Below, one piece after another: positions 7,433-16,544 of a stretch of 64,000 nucleotides of DNA. The stretch is from contig NZ_QFFK01000007.1 of the NCBI RefSeq assembly GCF_003149455.1, forward strand, positions 1 to 64,000, written 5' to 3'. This DNA comes from Chitinophaga deserti. Lineage in GTDB: Bacteria; Bacteroidota; Bacteroidia; Chitinophagales; Chitinophagaceae. Below the pieces are notes generated by a model. That model was given only the letters and a program-made list of their open reading frames with translations. It did not search any database and was not told where the DNA came from. The position numbers were made by a program, and so were the translations under genes. How positions within the stretch are numbered: the first letter of the stretch is position 1; the number at the start of each line of letters is the position of its first letter.

Positions 7433-8785
7433 TTATTGGAAAGTAGCCCGGATGGCATTGAACGACGTGCCGCGATGCCAGTTGTCCTGGTACAGGGAGC
7501 TGGTTTTCGTAGAGTCAATGCCGCGGTACAGCCCGTGTTTGACATACAGCCCGGAAGTATATCCTGCTCCAAGATCAGTGCGGGTATACGGGATGCGGTA
7601 GTTTTCCGATACATCTTCTGTTTCGTTGGACCATTGCAGGGTAGGTACATTCGGTAGCGAGAGCGCCCGGGTAAATTCCGCCTGTCCTTCCAGCCGGTGC
7701 CATACTTCCAGCAGGCCGGTATTATCGGGCTTGAATCGTATGCGCACAATAAAGTCATGCCATTTTCCTTTATTCAGCTGAGCGATGGTATGGTTCTGCT
7801 GATATTCCGCTGGCCACCATTCGCCGATGTCCCCGCTGCTAAATTCTACGCGGACGTTATTATCCTTTACGCCGAATGCGATGGGAGGGGATATGGGCGT
7901 ATGTGCATGCCACTGCATGAAAATTGCCCAGCCTTCCGGTTGCTGCCAGTCTTCCGGGAAGAGGGTAGACCAGCCATAGTAGTATTCATCGCCTACGGTT
8001 TCGCGGACGTAATTCCAGCGGTTTACTTCCATGCGCTCACCGCTGGTGCAATTGCTGTTTTTGCAGACACGGTCGCCAGGGCGGACGGTAAACTTAGCCG
8101 CGTAATTGCCCTGCCGTTTTGGACTGGTAACAATGGCGAATTGTGCCGCCGAGTCTTTACCGGACCAGCCATCGTCCCATTGACTTGCATCTCCCGTTTC
8201 CCAGTCTCCGGTGAGGTCAATAGCGCCTTCCGGGTTGGTGGATTTGCCGCAGCCCCAGATCTCCAGTTCCGTCCAGCTGTTCCAGTTGCTTTGACTGTTT
8301 CCGTGGCCTGTGATGCGGATGAAGCGGGTGCATGTGGGGGCAAAGGAGAAGTCCTGCAAGGTAGTGATATTGGGCGCTGAATTGCGCGTGGCTACAACGG
8401 TTGTCCAGTTAGTGCTGTCTTCCGAAATAGCGATCTCGAAGCTGGAGGTGCGGGTGGCGCTGCCGCTGGTGTGGAAGGCGATGCGTACCTGCCCAACGGC
8501 CCTGACAGAGTCGAGTTTGACAGTTACGTGCTGCGGGTCTCCCTGTCCGGACCAGCGGGTGCCAGTGGAGCCGTCTATCAGGTTGGCAAGGATGTTTTCC
8601 CCATCTGCCGCTGCGGTAGTGGAAAGCTGCGATGGCGTCAGCGGGAAGCGGACGAGCAATTTGGAACATGGGGCGCAAGCCGTGCTGTCGCCCGGGCCGG
8701 GGTACTCGTTTTTAACGCAGGAGGAGCCGGTGGAAATGAAAGATGTCAGCGCCAGCAGGGCTGGCCATGGTAGGAGTAGTCTCAT
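7433..8785 (-). CDS. lipoprotein with F5/8 type C domain and heparinase-I-like lyase domain (paralogue 2)
   Basis: The 450-aa middle paralogue has the same plan: lipobox ending at Cys23 (STGSSC), a CAPC linker, an F5/8C domain near 52-178 (LIDGSTGTRWSGQGDP) and a lyase-like domain to the end. The conserved stretches YYYGWSTLFPEDW, FMQWHAHT and YVKHGLYRG are intact, so it looks functional. Outside such blocks it differs clearly from its two neighbours, so the duplication is not recent. It lies 32 nt after paralogue 3 and is read from the same promoter region near 10.2 kb. Specificity for heparinoids, glucuronan or alginate-like polymers is possible; none is shown. Confidence 0.8.
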   Translation of the reverse strand: MRLLLPWPALLALTSFISTGSSCVKNEYPGPGDSTACAPCSKLLVRFPLTPSQLSTTAAADGENILANLIDGSTGTRWSGQGDPQHVTVKLDSVRAVGQVRIAFHTSGSATRTSSFEIAISEDSTNWTTVVATRNSAPNITTLQDFSFAPTCTRFIRITGHGNSQSNWNSWTELEIWGCGKSTNPEGAIDLTGDWETGDASQWDDGWSGKDSAAQFAIVTSPKRQGNYAAKFTVRPGDRVCKNSNCTSGERMEVNRWNYVRETVGDEYYYGWSTLFPEDWQQPEGWAIFMQWHAHTPISPPIAFGVKDNNVRVEFSSGDIGEWWPAEYQQNHTIAQLNKGKWHDFIVRIRFKPDNTGLLEVWHRLEGQAEFTRALSLPNVPTLQWSNETEDVSENYRIPYTRTDLGAGYTSGLYVKHGLYRGIDSTKTSSLYQDNWHRGTSFNAIRATFQ

Positions 8786-8817
8786 GTGTGCATGTATTGT
8801 TTATGGTTGATAAAGAA

Positions 8818-10164
8818 TCAGTCGAAAGTTGCCCGGATGGCGTTGTAGGAAGTGCCACGGTTCCAGTTGTCCTGGTGAAGGATGTTAGTTACGCCGGGAG
8901 TTAAGCCCCGGTACAGCCCGTGTTTGGTGTAGGTTCCGGTAGTCCAGCCGTTGGTGGTTCCCAATTTGAAGGGGACGCCATACAAGGCGACATTGCCATT
9001 TTCTATTTTCCCCGGGATGCTGGTCCATTGCAATGTAGGTACGTTCAGTTCTAATGCCAGTGTGAACTCCCGTTGCCCTTCCAGCCTGTGCCATACTTTA
9101 ATTTTGGCATTGAAGTCGGGCCGGAATTTGATCCGCACCATGAAATCGTGCCATTTACCCTTCGTGGCCGGCGCAATTACGTGATCCTGCCTGTACTGGA
9201 TTCCGCTGTTGATATTTCCGGAATGGAATTCTGCTTCCAGGTTGTTTCCGTTTATGGCGAATGCTACGGGAGGTGAGATCGTTGTATGGCAATGCCATTG
9301 CATGAAGATAGCCCAATCATTGGGTTGGATCCAGTTAGCGGGGAAGTAGGAGGACCATCCATAATAGAAATCATCATCCAGTGTTTCGCGGTCATAATTC
9401 CAGTGAGAGAGTTCGCATCTTTCCCCGCTGGTGCAATGCCCGTCTTTACAGGCACGGTCGCCGGGTCTGACGGTGAACCGGGCTGCATAATTGCCTTGTC
9501 TTTTCCGGTCGGTGACGATCGCTAACTGCGCTGACTGACTAAGTCCGGAAAAGCCTCCTGTCCATTGGCTGATATTCCCTGTTTCCCAATCGCAGACCAT
9601 ATCAAGCGCCCCAATGGAAGAACCCCATACTTCCGCTTCTGTATAACTGTTCCATAGATTGCTGGTGCTGCCGTGGCCGGTAATGCGGATAAAACGCGCC
9701 TCCCTGATGGAGAAAGGGAATGACTGGAGTTCGGTTGTGCCTGCGGTGCTTTTTTGGTTGGAGAGTACGGTGGTCCAGGCGGTACTGTCTGCCGATACCG
9801 CTATATCAAAGGTGTATATATGAGAGGGGTATCCTGTAACATAAAATGCGATCTTTACCTGGTTAACCATATAGGTAGTTTTAAGATCGAGGACAACAGA
9901 TTGAGGATTACCTTCGCCCGACCATCGGGTATCCAGGTTATTGTCGAGCAGGTTTTCTACGCGGTTGTCCTGATCGAGTGGGGCAGTGGTGGAAATGCGG
10001 TGCCGGGCTACCGTGATTTTCCGGTCTGCTGCCAGTTCGGGAGCAGCCATAGATGTGAGTGCTTTAGGTGAAGGCGCCGGTGCCTGCTGATCGTTTTTGT
10101 GGCAGGCGGTCAGTGAAAAGATGCAAATCAGCACAAGGCATGCATACCGGAAGGAGATTTTCAT
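8818..10164 (-). CDS. lipoprotein with F5/8 type C domain and heparinase-I-like lyase domain (paralogue 3, promoter-proximal)
   Basis: The 448-aa protein is first in the minus-strand operon. Its lipobox ends at Cys21 (SLTAC). A longer Pro/Ala-rich linker without the CxxC of its two siblings leads into the F5/8C domain (LLDNNLDTRWSGEGNP). The lyase-like region has YYGWSSYFPANW, FMQWHCHT and YTKHGLYRG. The absent CxxC and the shorter NSGIQYRQDH region suggest functional divergence among the three. Upstream, 10246-10293 carries two copies of the palindrome also found before the susC gene, so the LacI-type regulator encoded next door probably controls this operon. Confidence 0.8.
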   Translation of the reverse strand: MKISFRYACLVLICIFSLTACHKNDQQAPAPSPKALTSMAAPELAADRKITVARHRISTTAPLDQDNRVENLLDNNLDTRWSGEGNPQSVVLDLKTTYMVNQVKIAFYVTGYPSHIYTFDIAVSADSTAWTTVLSNQKSTAGTTELQSFPFSIREARFIRITGHGSTSNLWNSYTEAEVWGSSIGALDMVCDWETGNISQWTGGFSGLSQSAQLAIVTDRKRQGNYAARFTVRPGDRACKDGHCTSGERCELSHWNYDRETLDDDFYYGWSSYFPANWIQPNDWAIFMQWHCHTTISPPVAFAINGNNLEAEFHSGNINSGIQYRQDHVIAPATKGKWHDFMVRIKFRPDFNAKIKVWHRLEGQREFTLALELNVPTLQWTSIPGKIENGNVALYGVPFKLGTTNGWTTGTYTKHGLYRGLTPGVTNILHQDNWNRGTSYNAIRATFD

Positions 10165-10245
10165 GCGGGAGAGGTTTAAGTAAAAAATGAATGTGAGGGC
10201 GATTGCTAATGTGGAATTGAACCGAGCTTAAATTTTACCTATCTT

Positions 10246-10293
10246 GTGTGTGCGGACACAAACATAGTAACAAATTGGTGTGTGCGCACACAC
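10246..10293. promoter_or_regulatory. two LacI-type operators between the lyase operon and the lacI-like gene
   Basis: GTGTGTGCGCACACAC at 10278-10293 is a perfect 16-nt palindrome with the central CG typical of LacI-family operators. A second copy at 10246-10261 matches at 14 of 16 positions, and a weaker half-site (10 of 16) lies at 10308-10323. The two main copies are spaced 32 nt apart, about three helical turns. They lie between the divergent lyase operon and regulator gene, and a further copy precedes susC at 11640, which links all three units to one regulator. Confidence 0.75.
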
Positions 10294-10417
10294 TGATAAA
10301 AAATTATGTGTTTGCGTTAAAAAAATATCGAAATAGCAGCATAATATTACCGGGTTGGGAATGATTGATATGCATTACCTGTAAGGAATCCCTTTTTATA
10401 CCAATAAGTAAGTATTC

Positions 10418-11518
10418 ATGAGCGGCAAATCAGTTAGGATTAAGGACATCGCGCAGAAGGCGGGAGTGTCTACGGGTACGGTTGACCGGGTTATACATAA
10501 TCGCGGAAAAGTGGCGGAAGACGTGCGGGAGAAGGTGTTGAAGATTATTGAAGAGATGAATTACGAGCCCAACCTGATCGCCCGGGCGCTGGGGGCAAAT
10601 AAGACCTATAGCCTCGGTGCACTGATCCCGGACCCGCAGGCGGATAGTTATTGGCTGGAGCCGCGTGCCGGAGTTGAAAAGGCGGAGAAAGCGCTGAAAC
10701 ATTATGGGGTGGCGGTTAAGAAGTACCTGTTTGATCCCTACGACGTGGCGTCTTTCCAGGCCCAGGCACTGGCCTTGTTGGCAGGGGCGCACGACGGGGT
10801 GGTGATTTCTCCGGTGTTCTACCGGGAAAGCCTGCCATACTTCGAAGCCCTGCAGCAGGCAGGCACGCCCTTCGTTATTTTCAATAGTCAGATATCGGAA
10901 TATACGCCCCTGAGTTATATCGGGTCCGATCTGTATACCAGCGGTCTGCTGGCCGGGAAGCTGTTCCATTACGGCCTGCCGGCGCCATGTACCTTACTGG
11001 TGGCGCATATCGACGAGCGTGCAGCCAATGCATCGCACCTGGGGAAGAAGGAAAAGGGATTCCGGAATTACTTCGTGCAACACCACCTGGAAGAGCAATA
11101 TCCTATCGTGGCAGCGGAGCTGGACAGGTCCAATATGGCGGCGTTTATCGGGCAACTCGATAGCCTCATAGAAGATAATCCCCGGCTCGGAGGCATATTT
11201 GTCACCACGTCCAAAGCCTATTCCATCGCAAGTTATATGGAACAGCGGCGTATTAAACACATCCGGCTTATTGGTTACGATCTGTTGCCGCAGAACCTGC
11301 ACTATCTGCAACAGGAGCAGATACAGTTCCTTATCAACCAGGGGCCCTTTGGGCAGGGGTATTGGTCCGTCTACTACCTAGCGGAACATGTGATCCTTGG
11401 CAAAGAGATTCCGCTCATGAAATATATGCCGCTGGACATCGTCACCCGTGAGAATGTGAACTACTACCTTCCGGAGCACGACGAAAAGCCGCTGCTGGAG
11501 CATAAAGTATCGCTTTAA
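10418..11518 (+). CDS. LacI-family transcriptional regulator of the lyase/SusCD locus
   Basis: The 366-aa protein has an N-terminal LacI helix-turn-helix with hinge (residues 6-58; IKDIAQKAGVSTGTVDRVIH) and a periplasmic-binding-protein-like sensor domain (about 65-345) of the sugar-binding type. The recognition helix reads TGTVDR in place of the more common VSTVSR, a form often seen in Bacteroidota. It probably binds the GTGTGTGCGCACACAC-like palindromes on either side of its own gene (10246-10293 and 11608-11655). A breakdown product of the target polysaccharide is the likely effector. A strong terminator follows, so it is a single-gene unit between the two operons it appears to control. 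Confidence 0.88.
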   Translation: MSGKSVRIKDIAQKAGVSTGTVDRVIHNRGKVAEDVREKVLKIIEEMNYEPNLIARALGANKTYSLGALIPDPQADSYWLEPRAGVEKAEKALKHYGVAVKKYLFDPYDVASFQAQALALLAGAHDGVVISPVFYRESLPYFEALQQAGTPFVIFNSQISEYTPLSYIGSDLYTSGLLAGKLFHYGLPAPCTLLVAHIDERAANASHLGKKEKGFRNYFVQHHLEEQYPIVAAELDRSNMAAFIGQLDSLIEDNPRLGGIFVTTSKAYSIASYMEQRRIKHIRLIGYDLLPQNLHYLQQEQIQFLINQGPFGQGYWSVYYLAEHVILGKEIPLMKYMPLDIVTRENVNYYLPEHDEKPLLEHKVSL

Positions 11519-11541
11519 ATACTGTTGTTTTATAGGTTTTG

Positions 11542-11571
11542 CGCCGGTGCCTCCCCGCACCGGCGTTTTTT
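11542..11571 (+). terminator. intrinsic terminator after the LacI-type regulator gene
   Basis: A 9-bp GC-rich stem (11542-11550 with 11557-11565, CGCCGGTGC/GCACCGGCG) with a 6-nt loop is followed by a run of six T. It begins 24 nt after the regulator stop codon. Confidence 0.9.
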
Positions 11572-11607
11572 AATTCCACACTTTGATAGATTATTGATTA
11601 AAAAATT

Positions 11608-11655
11608 GCGTGTACGTACCCAAATTTGATAAAATCTATGTGTGTGCGCAAACAA
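11608..11655. promoter_or_regulatory. LacI-type operators upstream of the susC promoter
   Basis: Position 11640-11655 (GTGTGTGCGCAAACAA) matches the perfect palindrome at 10278-10293 at 14 of 16 positions. A weaker relative at 11608-11623 matches at 11 of 16. The spacing between the two is again 32 nt, as in the lyase promoter region. They lie just upstream of a Bacteroidota-type promoter at 11670-11698, a position suited either to repression or to activation. Confidence 0.7.
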
Positions 11656-11669
11656 TTTGATAAAATTGT

Positions 11670-11698
11670 TTGTTCTTCAAAAAATCGCGTTATGTTTG
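11670..11698 (+). promoter_or_regulatory. probable sigma-ABfr promoter for the susC operon
   Basis: TTG at 11670-11672 and TATGTTTG at 11691-11698 match the Bacteroidota -33/-7 consensus (TTG and TAnnTTTG) with an 18-nt spacer. Transcription from here gives a leader of about 255 nt before the susC start at 11963. The gene-free region 11519-11962 holds this promoter, the operators and the upstream terminator, and nothing else that I can name. Confidence 0.6.
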
Positions 11699-11962
11699 TG
11701 TTGTTCCCAAGGAACATTTTACCACGTTTTCAGACAGTTTAGAATAGATATACAGGACCATCAGAATAGCCAGTACACGCATGTGAGTCTAAGACGCCGT
11801 TAATAACCAAAAACAAGGCTGACAATTACTATGAATTCAATCCGGATCAACCGCGCAAACAAGCTTTGCGCAACGGCAGCCCCATGCCTTTCATTTGCCC
11901 TCCCGGCCAATAAAACCGGTCAGGGCCATGACCAAATTCGTACTCAACCAAATTATCGTCTA

Positions 11963-14900
11963 ATGAAACGAACATCGCATTGTCTAAAAATTATCATCTC
12001 CCTTTGCCTGGGCCTTTGTGTATGGCTTCTCCCGTTTATTGCCGCCGCGCAATCGGCTGGTGAATGGCGGCTTTCAGGCATTGTTAAGGGAATTGACGGC
12101 ACGCCACTGCCCGGCGTATCTGTAGCGCTGAAAGGTACTTCCCGCGGTACCGCAACTGATGAGAATGGCCGCTATGCATTATCCGTTCCGGCGCAACCGG
12201 GTGCTCTCGTCTTCAAGTTCATCGGCATGCTGCCGCAGGAAATCCCATTTACTGCTGCAGGCACGCAAAACGTGACCCTGCGCAACAGCGAGGAATCGCT
12301 GAATGAAGTAGTGGTAGTAGGCTACGGGACCATGAAGAAAAGCTCGCTTACCGCCTCCGTTTCCAAACTCGAGAACGTGAAGCTGGATCAGATACCCGTA
12401 GGCCGCGTAGAGTCGGCCCTGACTGGCCGTATCGCCGGCGTAAACATAGCGCAGACAAGTTCTGCGCCAGGCGCAGCCCCCGTGATCCGTATCCGTGGCG
12501 CGGGCTCTATCGATGCCAGCAATGATCCGCTAGTGGTGATCGACGGGTTTCCAGGCGCAGGGCTTGGCAGCATAAGCATGAATGATATCGCTTCAATCGA
12601 AGTACTGAAAGATGCATCGTCTGCTGCTATTTATGGCTCCCGTGCCGCAGGGGGTGTTATCATCGTTACCACCAGGAAGGGCAGAACAGGCAAACCTGTG
12701 CTGTCGGTCAATTCCTTTGCCGGTGTTTCCTCGCCCATGTTGCATAACGACTGGCTCACCGGAAAGGAGTTCTACGACTACGCCGTTAAATATCAGAACC
12801 GCGAACTGGCCTGGGCTGGTGGAGATGTTACCGTTCCTGTCTGGGGCGACGCCCGTCGCCTGGCGCAGTACCAGGTGAGCCCTGTGCTCCTCAATGGCGT
12901 TAATAACATCTGGCAGGATGCGGTGACGCAAAATGCACCGTTTCAGAACTACAATGTCTCGGTTAATGGTGGTACTGAGAACGTCCGCTATTATGTATCC
13001 GGTACGGTGAAGAGCGAAAAGGGAACCATCCAGACTACTGGCTTCAATCAATACGGCATCCGCGCCAATCTCGATGTAAAAGTGAATAAGGTGATCAGCG
13101 CAGGTATGATGATCAACCCGATTTATTCTACCCGTCGCCTTGCACCCACCAGTACAGTGAGCCTCGCCAAGTATCCAGGCTTCGTGCCCACTCAAAATGA
13201 AGACGGATCTTACCCGAGGGCCCGCGATCTCTGGGGTGCCGTGGTTACGAGTCAGGCCAATCCTATGGCCATCCTGCAGGGTACCCAGATCACACAGCAG
13301 GCGTTCAATAATATCGGCGAACTTTTCGTTGCATTACAGTTTACACCCTCGCTGAGCTTCAAAAGCTCCTTCGCCGGGAATATTTCCTACGGTACCAACG
13401 AGCGCTTTCAGGCGCGGTTCGCCACTAATAACGGTATAAGCAACGGTACCGCCAGCGATAACCGAAACATCAATCTCCTCAACGAAAACGTCCTCAGTTT
13501 CAATAAAACATTCGCCCGGCACCACGATGTGAATGCCATCGCCGGCGCATCCTTCCAGAAGAACACTTCCCGCAACGCCTATATGGGCGTGCTACCCGGC
13601 TCGTTCGAGAATGATATCATCAAGACGCTGAACAACGGCATCATCGACCCCAATTCCACCGGCTCTACCAAGTCTGCCTGGGGGCTCATGTCGTACTTCG
13701 CGCGCGTCAATTATGCCTATAAATCCAAATACCTGCTGGCGGCTTCTATCCGGACCGATGGCTCCTCCCGCTTCGGCCCCGACAATCAATGGGGATACTT
13801 CCCCTCCGCATCCGCGGCCTGGCGGGTATCCGAAGAGGATTTCCTAAAAGGGAACCCTCTGCTTAGTAACCTGAAAGTACGCGCCAGTTATGGCGTAACG
13901 GGCAACTTCAATATCGGCGATTTCTCCTGGCAGGGCGGTATCAGCAGCACAGTGTATTCCCCTAATAACCAGTTGGGCAAAGGCAAGGCGCAAACCTCTA
14001 TCGAGAACAGGGCGCTGAGCTGGGAGAAGACCCGCAGCTACGACTTTGGTGTGGATATCGGGTTGTTCCGGAACCGCATCAACATCACGGCAGATTACTA
14101 CGACAAACGCACCAACGATCTCCTGTACAGCGTGGCGGTACCCGCCATCAGCGGCTTCACCGGCTCTATATCTAACATCGGCGATATCGGTAACAAAGGC
14201 TTCGAAATAGAAATCAACTCCCAGAACGTCAAGGGTAAATTCACCTGGAACACATCTTTCAATTTCTCCATGAATAAGAACAAGGTGCTCAACATGGGTG
14301 TGGATAAGGAAAAGCTGTTCGAGGATCAATACGGCATGTCATGGCTCCTGCGCGTGGGAGAGCCGATGTTCTCCTATTACGGGTATAAAGCCATCGGCGT
14401 TATATCCAGTACACAGGTGCTCAACAGCGGTATCCCGTTGTATCCCGGCAGCAAGCTTGGCAATCCCATCTATGAAGACGTGAATAAAGACGGCAATATC
14501 GATGCGCGGGACCGTGCCATCCTCGGCAATTACCAACCCAAAGCGATCATCGGCCTCGTAAATGATTTCGCATATAAAAATTTCGATCTCAGCATCGCCG
14601 TACAGGCCAATCTCGGTTCAAAGGTGTACAACTATGAGAACCAGTATTACCAGGGCGCGCTGGTAGGCGCTATGCGCCGCGATCTGGTGAAGAACCAGTG
14701 GTGGTCCGAAGCGGAGCCGGGCGACGGCCGTGCTCCCGCAGCCGCCCTCAGCACGCTCAACTTCCAGGGCCGTTCTGACCTCTATATTGAGAACGGTTCT
14801 TTCTTCGCCGTGCGCAACATGAACCTCGGCTACAATTTTCCGGAAAGCATATCACGCCGCCTGCGCATGAACCAGCTGCGTGTATTCGGTTCCGTTTCGA

Positions 14901-15034
14901 ATCTGCTGATGGTGACCGATAAAGAATACCATGGCTATAACCCTGAAGGGTATAATGGTCCGTATGCCGGCTATAACGATGGTACAGAGCCCATCAACCG
15001 CGTGGTAACTTTCGGCCTCAACGTTCAATTCTAA
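11963..15034 (+). CDS. SusC/RagA-type TonB-dependent outer-membrane transporter
   Basis: It imports oligosaccharides across the outer membrane together with the SusD lipoprotein encoded next. The 1023-aa form has a signal peptide (KIIISLCLGLCVWLLPF, ending after AAAQS), a CarboxypepD_reg-like domain (about 30-110; GIVKGIDGTPLPGVSVALKG), a TonB plug (about 115-240, beginning EVVVVGYGTMKKSSL) and a large beta-barrel to the end. It lacks an STN domain, so it is not wired to a sigma/anti-sigma pair, in line with control by the LacI-type protein. The frame is open back to 11831, but the Met at 11963 starts a proper signal peptide and was chosen. Confidence 0.92.
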   Translation: MKRTSHCLKIIISLCLGLCVWLLPFIAAAQSAGEWRLSGIVKGIDGTPLPGVSVALKGTSRGTATDENGRYALSVPAQPGALVFKFIGMLPQEIPFTAAGTQNVTLRNSEESLNEVVVVGYGTMKKSSLTASVSKLENVKLDQIPVGRVESALTGRIAGVNIAQTSSAPGAAPVIRIRGAGSIDASNDPLVVIDGFPGAGLGSISMNDIASIEVLKDASSAAIYGSRAAGGVIIVTTRKGRTGKPVLSVNSFAGVSSPMLHNDWLTGKEFYDYAVKYQNRELAWAGGDVTVPVWGDARRLAQYQVSPVLLNGVNNIWQDAVTQNAPFQNYNVSVNGGTENVRYYVSGTVKSEKGTIQTTGFNQYGIRANLDVKVNKVISAGMMINPIYSTRRLAPTSTVSLAKYPGFVPTQNEDGSYPRARDLWGAVVTSQANPMAILQGTQITQQAFNNIGELFVALQFTPSLSFKSSFAGNISYGTNERFQARFATNNGISNGTASDNRNINLLNENVLSFNKTFARHHDVNAIAGASFQKNTSRNAYMGVLPGSFENDIIKTLNNGIIDPNSTGSTKSAWGLMSYFARVNYAYKSKYLLAASIRTDGSSRFGPDNQWGYFPSASAAWRVSEEDFLKGNPLLSNLKVRASYGVTGNFNIGDFSWQGGISSTVYSPNNQLGKGKAQTSIENRALSWEKTRSYDFGVDIGLFRNRINITADYYDKRTNDLLYSVAVPAISGFTGSISNIGDIGNKGFEIEINSQNVKGKFTWNTSFNFSMNKNKVLNMGVDKEKLFEDQYGMSWLLRVGEPMFSYYGYKAIGVISSTQVLNSGIPLYPGSKLGNPIYEDVNKDGNIDARDRAILGNYQPKAIIGLVNDFAYKNFDLSIAVQANLGSKVYNYENQYYQGALVGAMRRDLVKNQWWSEAEPGDGRAPAAALSTLNFQGRSDLYIENGSFFAVRNMNLGYNFPESISRRLRMNQLRVFGSVSNLLMVTDKEYHGYNPEGYNGPYAGYNDGTEPINRVVTFGLNVQF

Positions 15035-15051
15035 TTGCAAAAAGACTGAAG

Positions 15052-16524
15052 ATGAAAACGATTAAATCTTATATAGCGGCCTGTATGATGGCTGCAGTGT
15101 TCGGACAGGGATGCAAAAGCGATCTGCTGGAGTTGTCGCCCGAATCTTTCCTGACCAGTTCCAACTTTCCGCAAACCGCCAGCGATATCGACCAGCTGAC
15201 CATCGGTATCTATAGCAGGCTGCAAAGCCGCAAACCGGGGGATTACCTCGTGATGGAAGTGCCTTCGGATAACCTGTTCATGTCTGCCAACCAGTCGATC
15301 GCCGGCTCTTTTGAGCTGGACGGCCTAACCCCGGAGCCCAGTAACCCATTGCTGAACAACTTCTGGATCAGCACCTACAACGCCATCTTCCGTGCTAATT
15401 CCGTACTGGTGGGTATCGACAAGCCCACGGATTATAAAGCAGGGCTGAAGGATCAATACATCGGAGAAGCAAAATTCCTGCGGGGGCTGTTGTACTTCGA
15501 CCTGGTACGTGTGTTCGGCGACGTACCGAAAGCGACTACCGTTCTTAGTATCGAGGAGTCGCGTAACACCCGGAAATCTCCGGCTGCAGAGATCTATCAG
15601 CTCATCGTGGATGACCTGACAGACGCAGCTGCGAAGCTACCGCTGCAATCGGGTATTGCGAAAGGCCGTGCCACCAAAGCAGCAGCTTTAGCATTGCTGA
15701 TCAAGGTGCAGGTATATCGGAAGGAATGGGCGGCGGCAAAGGCGGCGTCCGACCAGCTCGCTACCATCCAGGGATACGGACTGGTGGGCAATTTCGCGGA
15801 CTTATGGAAGCTCAATAACGAAGACAACCCGGAATCTATTTTCTCCCTGAAGTATATCGACGGTTCTAATGGCCATGGATTATCTACCGCTTTCATTCCC
15901 AACGCCGGCTCGGCAGGGATAGTGAACCGGGGTGATGAAGTGGCATTGCCATCATGGAGCCTCATTAAGCTATATAACGATGCCGATAAGCGCAAGGCCG
16001 CCACGGTATCTCTCAATTACACCGCCGCGTCTAACGGGGCTCCTACGATCTTTTATCCCTATGTCGCCAAATATGCTGTCGCGCATACCTTCCAGGCCTC
16101 CGGGCTGGACCTGCCAGTAATCCGTTATGCGGACGTAGTGCTGCTGAGAGCGGAGATCGCCTTCCGCCGCAACCAGCCCGCCGCAGCCCTGGCTGCACTG
16201 AACGAGATCCGGGAACGGGCGTTCGGAGATGATGCCCATAACTATACCGCCGCCGACATTGCAACGGAAACCACGTTTTATGACAAGTTGCTGCTGGAGC
16301 GGCAACTGGAGTTCGCGTATGAGAACGAACGCTGGTTCGACCTCACGCGTACCGGCCGCTTCGCGCAGCTTGTTAAAGAAGAAAGGAACTACAACAACGT
16401 TACGCAAACCGCGGTAACGGCCACGCTGCGGCCGCAGGCATTCATGCGGGTATTCCCTATTCCGCAGGTACAGATCGGGCAGGCGGCGCCAGGCGTACTG
16501 GAACAAACACAAGGCTATTACTAA
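15052..16524 (+). CDS. SusD/RagB-family substrate-binding lipoprotein
   Basis: This surface lipoprotein caps the preceding SusC barrel and binds the glycan. The 490-aa product has a lipoprotein signal with Cys21 (VFGQGC), the N-terminal SusD-like helical repeats (EAKFLRGLLYFDLVRVFGDV near residues 140-160) and the C-terminal RagB/SusD domain with RYADVVLLRAEIAF and LLERQLEFAYENERWFDL. It follows susC by 17 nt and precedes the amidohydrolase by 20 nt, clearly one operon. Confidence 0.92.
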   Translation: MKTIKSYIAACMMAAVFGQGCKSDLLELSPESFLTSSNFPQTASDIDQLTIGIYSRLQSRKPGDYLVMEVPSDNLFMSANQSIAGSFELDGLTPEPSNPLLNNFWISTYNAIFRANSVLVGIDKPTDYKAGLKDQYIGEAKFLRGLLYFDLVRVFGDVPKATTVLSIEESRNTRKSPAAEIYQLIVDDLTDAAAKLPLQSGIAKGRATKAAALALLIKVQVYRKEWAAAKAASDQLATIQGYGLVGNFADLWKLNNEDNPESIFSLKYIDGSNGHGLSTAFIPNAGSAGIVNRGDEVALPSWSLIKLYNDADKRKAATVSLNYTAASNGAPTIFYPYVAKYAVAHTFQASGLDLPVIRYADVVLLRAEIAFRRNQPAAALAALNEIRERAFGDDAHNYTAADIATETTFYDKLLLERQLEFAYENERWFDLTRTGRFAQLVKEERNYNNVTQTAVTATLRPQAFMRVFPIPQVQIGQAAPGVLEQTQGYY

Positions 16525-16544
16525 TCACACAAAAACGGAAAAAC

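Noticed and set aside
11831..11962. N-terminal extension of the first SusC from an earlier ATG
   Set aside because: The extra 44 residues are polar and precede a normal signal peptide starting at the Met at 11963; the region is more likely leader RNA.
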